From Porphyromonadaceae bacterium UBA4262 (GTDB taxonomy: Bacteria; Bacteroidota; Bacteroidia; Bacteroidales; Muribaculaceae), in NCBI GenBank assembly GCA_002396085.1, contig DGWI01000049.1:9992-73991 (forward strand): a stretch of DNA of 64,000 nt, in the 5' to 3' direction. A model generated the notes under the pieces. It saw nothing but the letters and a program-made list of their open reading frames with translations. It had not been told where the DNA came from and made no database searches. Positions 61,689 to 64,000 of this stretch are shown piece after piece. The position numbers and the translations under genes were made by a program. Numbering within the stretch: position 1 is the first letter of the stretch; each line of letters begins with the position of its first letter.

Positions 61689-61952
61689 ATGCGAATAAAT
61701 AATCTTATCGTTCTGCTGGTAACATTATTCATGGCATCTGCTTCAACAGGCTTCGCTTTTGATGAAATTCAGAGTAAGCCCGAAGAAAAACTGATTATCT
61801 TGTCGGGAACTGGCTTGAATCCTAGGTTGGTGGAGGCCACGGCAACTTATCATGAGTCAACCCAGGTGCTCACCATCGAGTTCCCGGTGGCGGGCTTTGA
61901 GCCCTACACCCTGTCGGTGTCGTCGATGTACAACACGAGTGAGTGTCCTTAA
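61689..61952 (+). CDS. Small exported protein, DUF3244-like, probably truncated
   Basis: An 87-residue protein with a signal peptide (1-23, ending TGFAF). The mature part includes EKLIILSG, then STQVLTIEFPVAGFEPYTLSV, the strand pattern of small DUF3244-like beta-sandwich proteins, but it stops after SMYNTSECP, before the last strands. Such proteins are usually about 110-130 residues. It has its own promoter and lies downstream of the TPR-HTH regulator. The family assignment is by eye. Confidence 0.6.
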   Translation: MRINNLIVLLVTLFMASASTGFAFDEIQSKPEEKLIILSGTGLNPRLVEATATYHESTQVLTIEFPVAGFEPYTLSVSSMYNTSECP

Positions 61953-62055
61953 GGATGGAAATATTTTAAGAGCTGTTCAATTGATGAAACAATAATTAAC
62001 AATGCGTTTACATTTAATAATATATAAGTTTATTCACCAATAAACCAATAACATT

Positions 62056-63084
62056 ATGAGAAAAATATCATTTCTTTTGATTGGGCTGATGTTTGGACTG
62101 ATGTCCTTCGCCCAGGAACACGTCAACTACGTGCCCTTGACCTACCAGGATGGAGTTAAATGGGTCTATTATATGGTGACTCAAGACCACGACACAATTC
62201 CTTATACCATTGAATTCAATGGCGACACGCTGGTCAACAACCACAACATTCCTCAAATGTCAAGCCACGACCTGAATGTTCGCAAGTGTTACATGACCTT
62301 TTCCAAGCCATTGGTGAATCCCAACACTAACGAGATTATCTTCAACACAGAGCCGATGTTGGTCGGATGGGGTACTGACCATTTCAATCACCACACTTAT
62401 ATGCACTATACCAGAGAGTATCGCTCAAAGGTCCGCAGATATTGTCTGCCTCTGGATATTGTGGACGACGAGTTTGATGATGACTGCTTCCATGACATGG
62501 GATGGATCGGTCAAGGTCTGGAGAGCACCAACCAATACTGGAACATGATGCCTGACCTGTACAGTGATGGGTACTATCAGTTTGACAATGCAGAGGAGGT
62601 CGAAGTTGACAACCAAATGCGGACTTTGTTCTCTTCCACTGAGGTGCCCTCTCCTTACAGCCAATATGTCACCAACTTAAAGCCGTTGCAAGTGTTCATG
62701 ATGACAGGTATCGGGTGGTTCGGGAATTACTATGGTGGCCCAAACAGCGACCAACAGAGATGCAACTTCTCAAATTTTTTGAGTCCTTTTGGCCAACTTA
62801 GGGGAAATTATCCCAGCAGTTTCAGCGGCTCACATATTGATGACCTTTACAACACTTTTGAATCATTTTTCAGCCATCAGGAAAAAGATGGGAGGATCAT
62901 CTTTAAAAGCATCTGGTATATGGGTGATGCCAGTGCTTATGTTGGTGTTGGCAAGGTCAATGTTGACGAGGCTTTTGGAGCCAGTGAAAACCGCTGGTAT
63001 AATCTGATGGGTCAGTCGTTCGACAGTGAGCCTATGCAGCCCGGCATCTATATCCACCAGGGCAAGAAGGTTGTGGTCAAATGA
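62056..63084 (+). CDS. Exported protein with T9SS-like C-terminus
   Basis: A 342-residue protein with signal peptide (1-19, ending LMSFAQ). The mature part starts HVNYVPLTYQDGVKWVYY, followed by a strongly Asp/Tyr/Asn-rich domain that I do not recognise. The last 30 residues (WYNLMGQSFDS, GIYIHQGKKVVVK) fit a type A sorting domain, so surface or extracellular delivery by type IX secretion is likely. The gene is AT-richer than the core genes of the window. It may share a transcript with the small gene 103 nt upstream. Confidence 0.75.
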   Translation: MRKISFLLIGLMFGLMSFAQEHVNYVPLTYQDGVKWVYYMVTQDHDTIPYTIEFNGDTLVNNHNIPQMSSHDLNVRKCYMTFSKPLVNPNTNEIIFNTEPMLVGWGTDHFNHHTYMHYTREYRSKVRRYCLPLDIVDDEFDDDCFHDMGWIGQGLESTNQYWNMMPDLYSDGYYQFDNAEEVEVDNQMRTLFSSTEVPSPYSQYVTNLKPLQVFMMTGIGWFGNYYGGPNSDQQRCNFSNFLSPFGQLRGNYPSSFSGSHIDDLYNTFESFFSHQEKDGRIIFKSIWYMGDASAYVGVGKVNVDEAFGASENRWYNLMGQSFDSEPMQPGIYIHQGKKVVVK

Positions 63085-63121
63085 CGCGCTGCAAGTGACT
63101 CTCATGTTGATGATTTTTTAG

Positions 63122-63443
63122 TCATGCAGATTTCGCTGATATTGCCGATATCCCTATCTTGCTGATTAAAAACAACTCTAACAACCTGCTATAAAGAATA
63201 GTAGATGACACAGGTCAATCATTTATGTTGTGTTAGTTGTTCGAGTTGTTTTAATCAAAAAAACAACCAATCTGCTGGATAAGCCTATCTGTAAAATCTG
63301 CATGATCTGCATGAGTTAATCTCAAGGGCATGCAGATTGGGCTGATTTTCTCAGATCGTCCTATCTTGCAGATTAAAAACAATCTGCATGAGGTAACCAA
63401 TCTGCTTGATAAGCATATCTGTAAAATCTGCGTGATCTGCGTA
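63122..63443. repeat. Imperfect tandem copies of a decayed intergenic repeat
   Basis: Unit 1 (about 63122-63315) and unit 2 (about 63329-63443) share CAGATT..GCTGAT, CCTATCTTGC.GATTAAAAACAA and AATCTGC.TGATAAGC.TATCTG stretches, then AAAATCTGC.TGATCTGC. The copies differ by substitutions and a deletion. No open frame is supported here. Similar CAGAT/ATCTG-rich debris is common between genes in Bacteroidales. Confidence 0.6.
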
Positions 63444-63575
63444 AGATAAAGTAGCCGCGGGCGGCGAGTCGATGATGCCGTTCAACTTCGTGCTTCCAAT
63501 AAGGCACCATCCCCACCGCCCTGCGGCATTCTTCTTGACAAACAACAAATATTAACTTCTTAAAACTCAAAAATT

Positions 63576-63638
63576 ATGAACAACAAAGCAAACACAATGC
63601 AACTACACACAAGTTGTCCCAGCCAGCAAATATTGTAG
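63576..63638 (+). pseudogene. Short 5' gene fragment ending at a MITE-like element
   Basis: ATG at 63576 begins MNNKANTMQLHTSCPSQQIL and stops at a TAG (63636-63638) formed inside the left arm of the inverted-repeat element. It may be the start of a gene interrupted by that insertion, or chance. Confidence 0.25.
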
Positions 63639-63739
63639 GGTCGTCGCATGCGGCGACCGCTAACAAATAAGGTAGTGACCGGGTATAAATATAATAATCG
63701 CAATCGGCCAGTGCGGTCGCTGCGCGCGACGACCCTACA
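63634..63739. mobile_element. MITE-like element with 27-bp terminal inverted repeats
   Basis: The left arm (63634-63660) begins TGTAGGGTCGTCGCATGCGG and the right arm (63713-63739) is its complement with 24 of 27 matches. The 52-bp interior is AT-rich and non-coding. ATT may be duplicated at the edges (ATT-GTAGGG, CCCTAC-ATT). Half-copies of a related motif (TGTAGGGACGCAGCCTGCTG) lie at about 19996-20018, which suggests a dispersed family. No transposase is encoded. Confidence 0.55.
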
Positions 63740-63763
63740 TTGTTGCAGATGAACAACAAGTAG

Positions 63764-63907
63764 ATTGTTTTTCAGTCACACAAAGTGATTACTAGTTATT
63801 CTGCGTTTTCGGGCAGTATGACTGTCCAGTGTCCTGCGGGTGTGCTGATTGATAAAGGAACAACCATCAATAAAGGAGCTTTGTTTCAGGTTATTTTACA
63901 CAATTAA
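63764..63907 (+). pseudogene. Orphan C-terminal fragment of a surface protein
   Basis: An open frame after a TAG at 63761 reads FSGSMTVQCPAG, then GVLIDKGTTINKGALF and ends VILHN. The GTTINKGA pattern looks like the extreme C-terminus of Bacteroidota exported proteins. No suitable start is present, so it is probably the tail of a decayed gene. It lies directly after the MITE-like element. Confidence 0.35.
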
Positions 63908-63918
63908 ATTTTACGGTT

Positions 63919-64000
63919 ATGAAGGATTCTAAAAGGCATTTTTTTATTTTACTGTTTGCTCTGAGTGCCTGGGCGAGTGCTTTTGCCTGGCACGAATATC
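63919..64000 (+). CDS. Exported protein, 5' end only
   Basis: ATG 63919 opens a frame that runs off the right edge. The visible 27 residues, MKDSKRHFFILLFALSAWAS-AFAWHEY, form a typical signal peptide with a cleavage site near AFA. Nothing more can be said about its function. Confidence 0.6.
   Translation, partial: MKDSKRHFFILLFALSAWASAFAWHEY

Noticed and set aside
63100..63450. Possible CRISPR array or tRNA cluster in the gene-poor end
   Set aside because: Only two diverged long units are present, and no cloverleaf or TTCGA-type T-loop was found.

Overview
The window reads as chromosome of a host-associated Bacteroidales bacterium (phylum Bacteroidota), most likely close to Muribaculaceae or Prevotellaceae. 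Visible grounds: promoters carry the Bacteroidota -7 element TAnnTTTG instead of a sigma70 -10 box, Shine-Dalgarno sequences are mostly absent, MurF and alanine racemase are fused in one protein, and there are GSCFA, DUF3857, TPR-HTH, BspA-like LRR, dockerin-like and type IX secretion (T9SS)-like sorting domains. The family-level placement is inference. The DNA is moderately GC-rich, with a few visibly AT-richer patches (20.7-21.6 kb, the 5' third of the gene at 40.5 kb, 61.4-64 kb).

Layout. 0-3 kb: a minus-strand GSCFA / MurF-Alr envelope operon, the latter running off the left edge. 3.3-10.2 kb: manA, then a surface-glycan block with a minus-strand operon GT4 - radical SAM/SPASM - GT4 joined by ATGA or TGATG overlaps, a divergent pair of glycosyltransferases, and a SanA-like membrane protein. 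10.3-18.9 kb: an M16 zinc peptidase, a probably frameshifted small gene with a palindromic operator-like region, an SDR dehydrogenase and an exported thioredoxin from one bidirectional promoter region, three hypothetical genes and an ABC exporter pair. 18.9-33 kb: HydE, then CvpA, an alpha/beta hydrolase, two DUF3857 proteins, RuvB, a MOP flippase, a hot-dog thioesterase, a GH25 lysozyme with a long coiled coil, and finally HydF and HydG. All three [FeFe]-hydrogenase maturases are here, but no hydrogenase subunit.

33-44 kb: two surface proteins sharing a roughly 100-residue module (one with a T9SS-like tail, one LRR/dockerin-like), DUF805, an overlapping lipoprotein pair, a membrane-anchored CbxX-type AAA ATPase and a U32 protein. 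43.7-50.3 kb: housekeeping genes (YceD/DUF177, rpmF, fabH, era, a GH43 lipoprotein, guaA, miaA). 50.4-56 kb: a transporter block (AI-2E family, MgtC, CPA2 antiporter), then an ADP-ribosylglycohydrolase co-directional with a NUDIX-winged-helix NrtR-like regulator whose promoter is bracketed by two copies of a TGCGTAAA/TTTACGCA inverted repeat. 56.2-64 kb: a large Ig-like lipoprotein, an AGCS symporter, a TPR-transmembrane-HTH regulator, small exported proteins, then a gene-poor end full of decayed repeats and a MITE-like inverted-repeat element, with a truncated secreted-protein gene at the right edge.

The best candidates for undescribed biology are the NUDIX regulator / ADP-ribosylglycohydrolase unit with its operator pair, the SPASM radical SAM enzyme inside the glycosyltransferase operon, promoters that place the predicted +1 on the A of the start codon (manA, hydE, GH43), the shared surface module at 33-36 kb, and the membrane-tethered CbxX ATPase. 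No rRNA, tRNA, CRISPR array, IS transposase or prophage was recognised.
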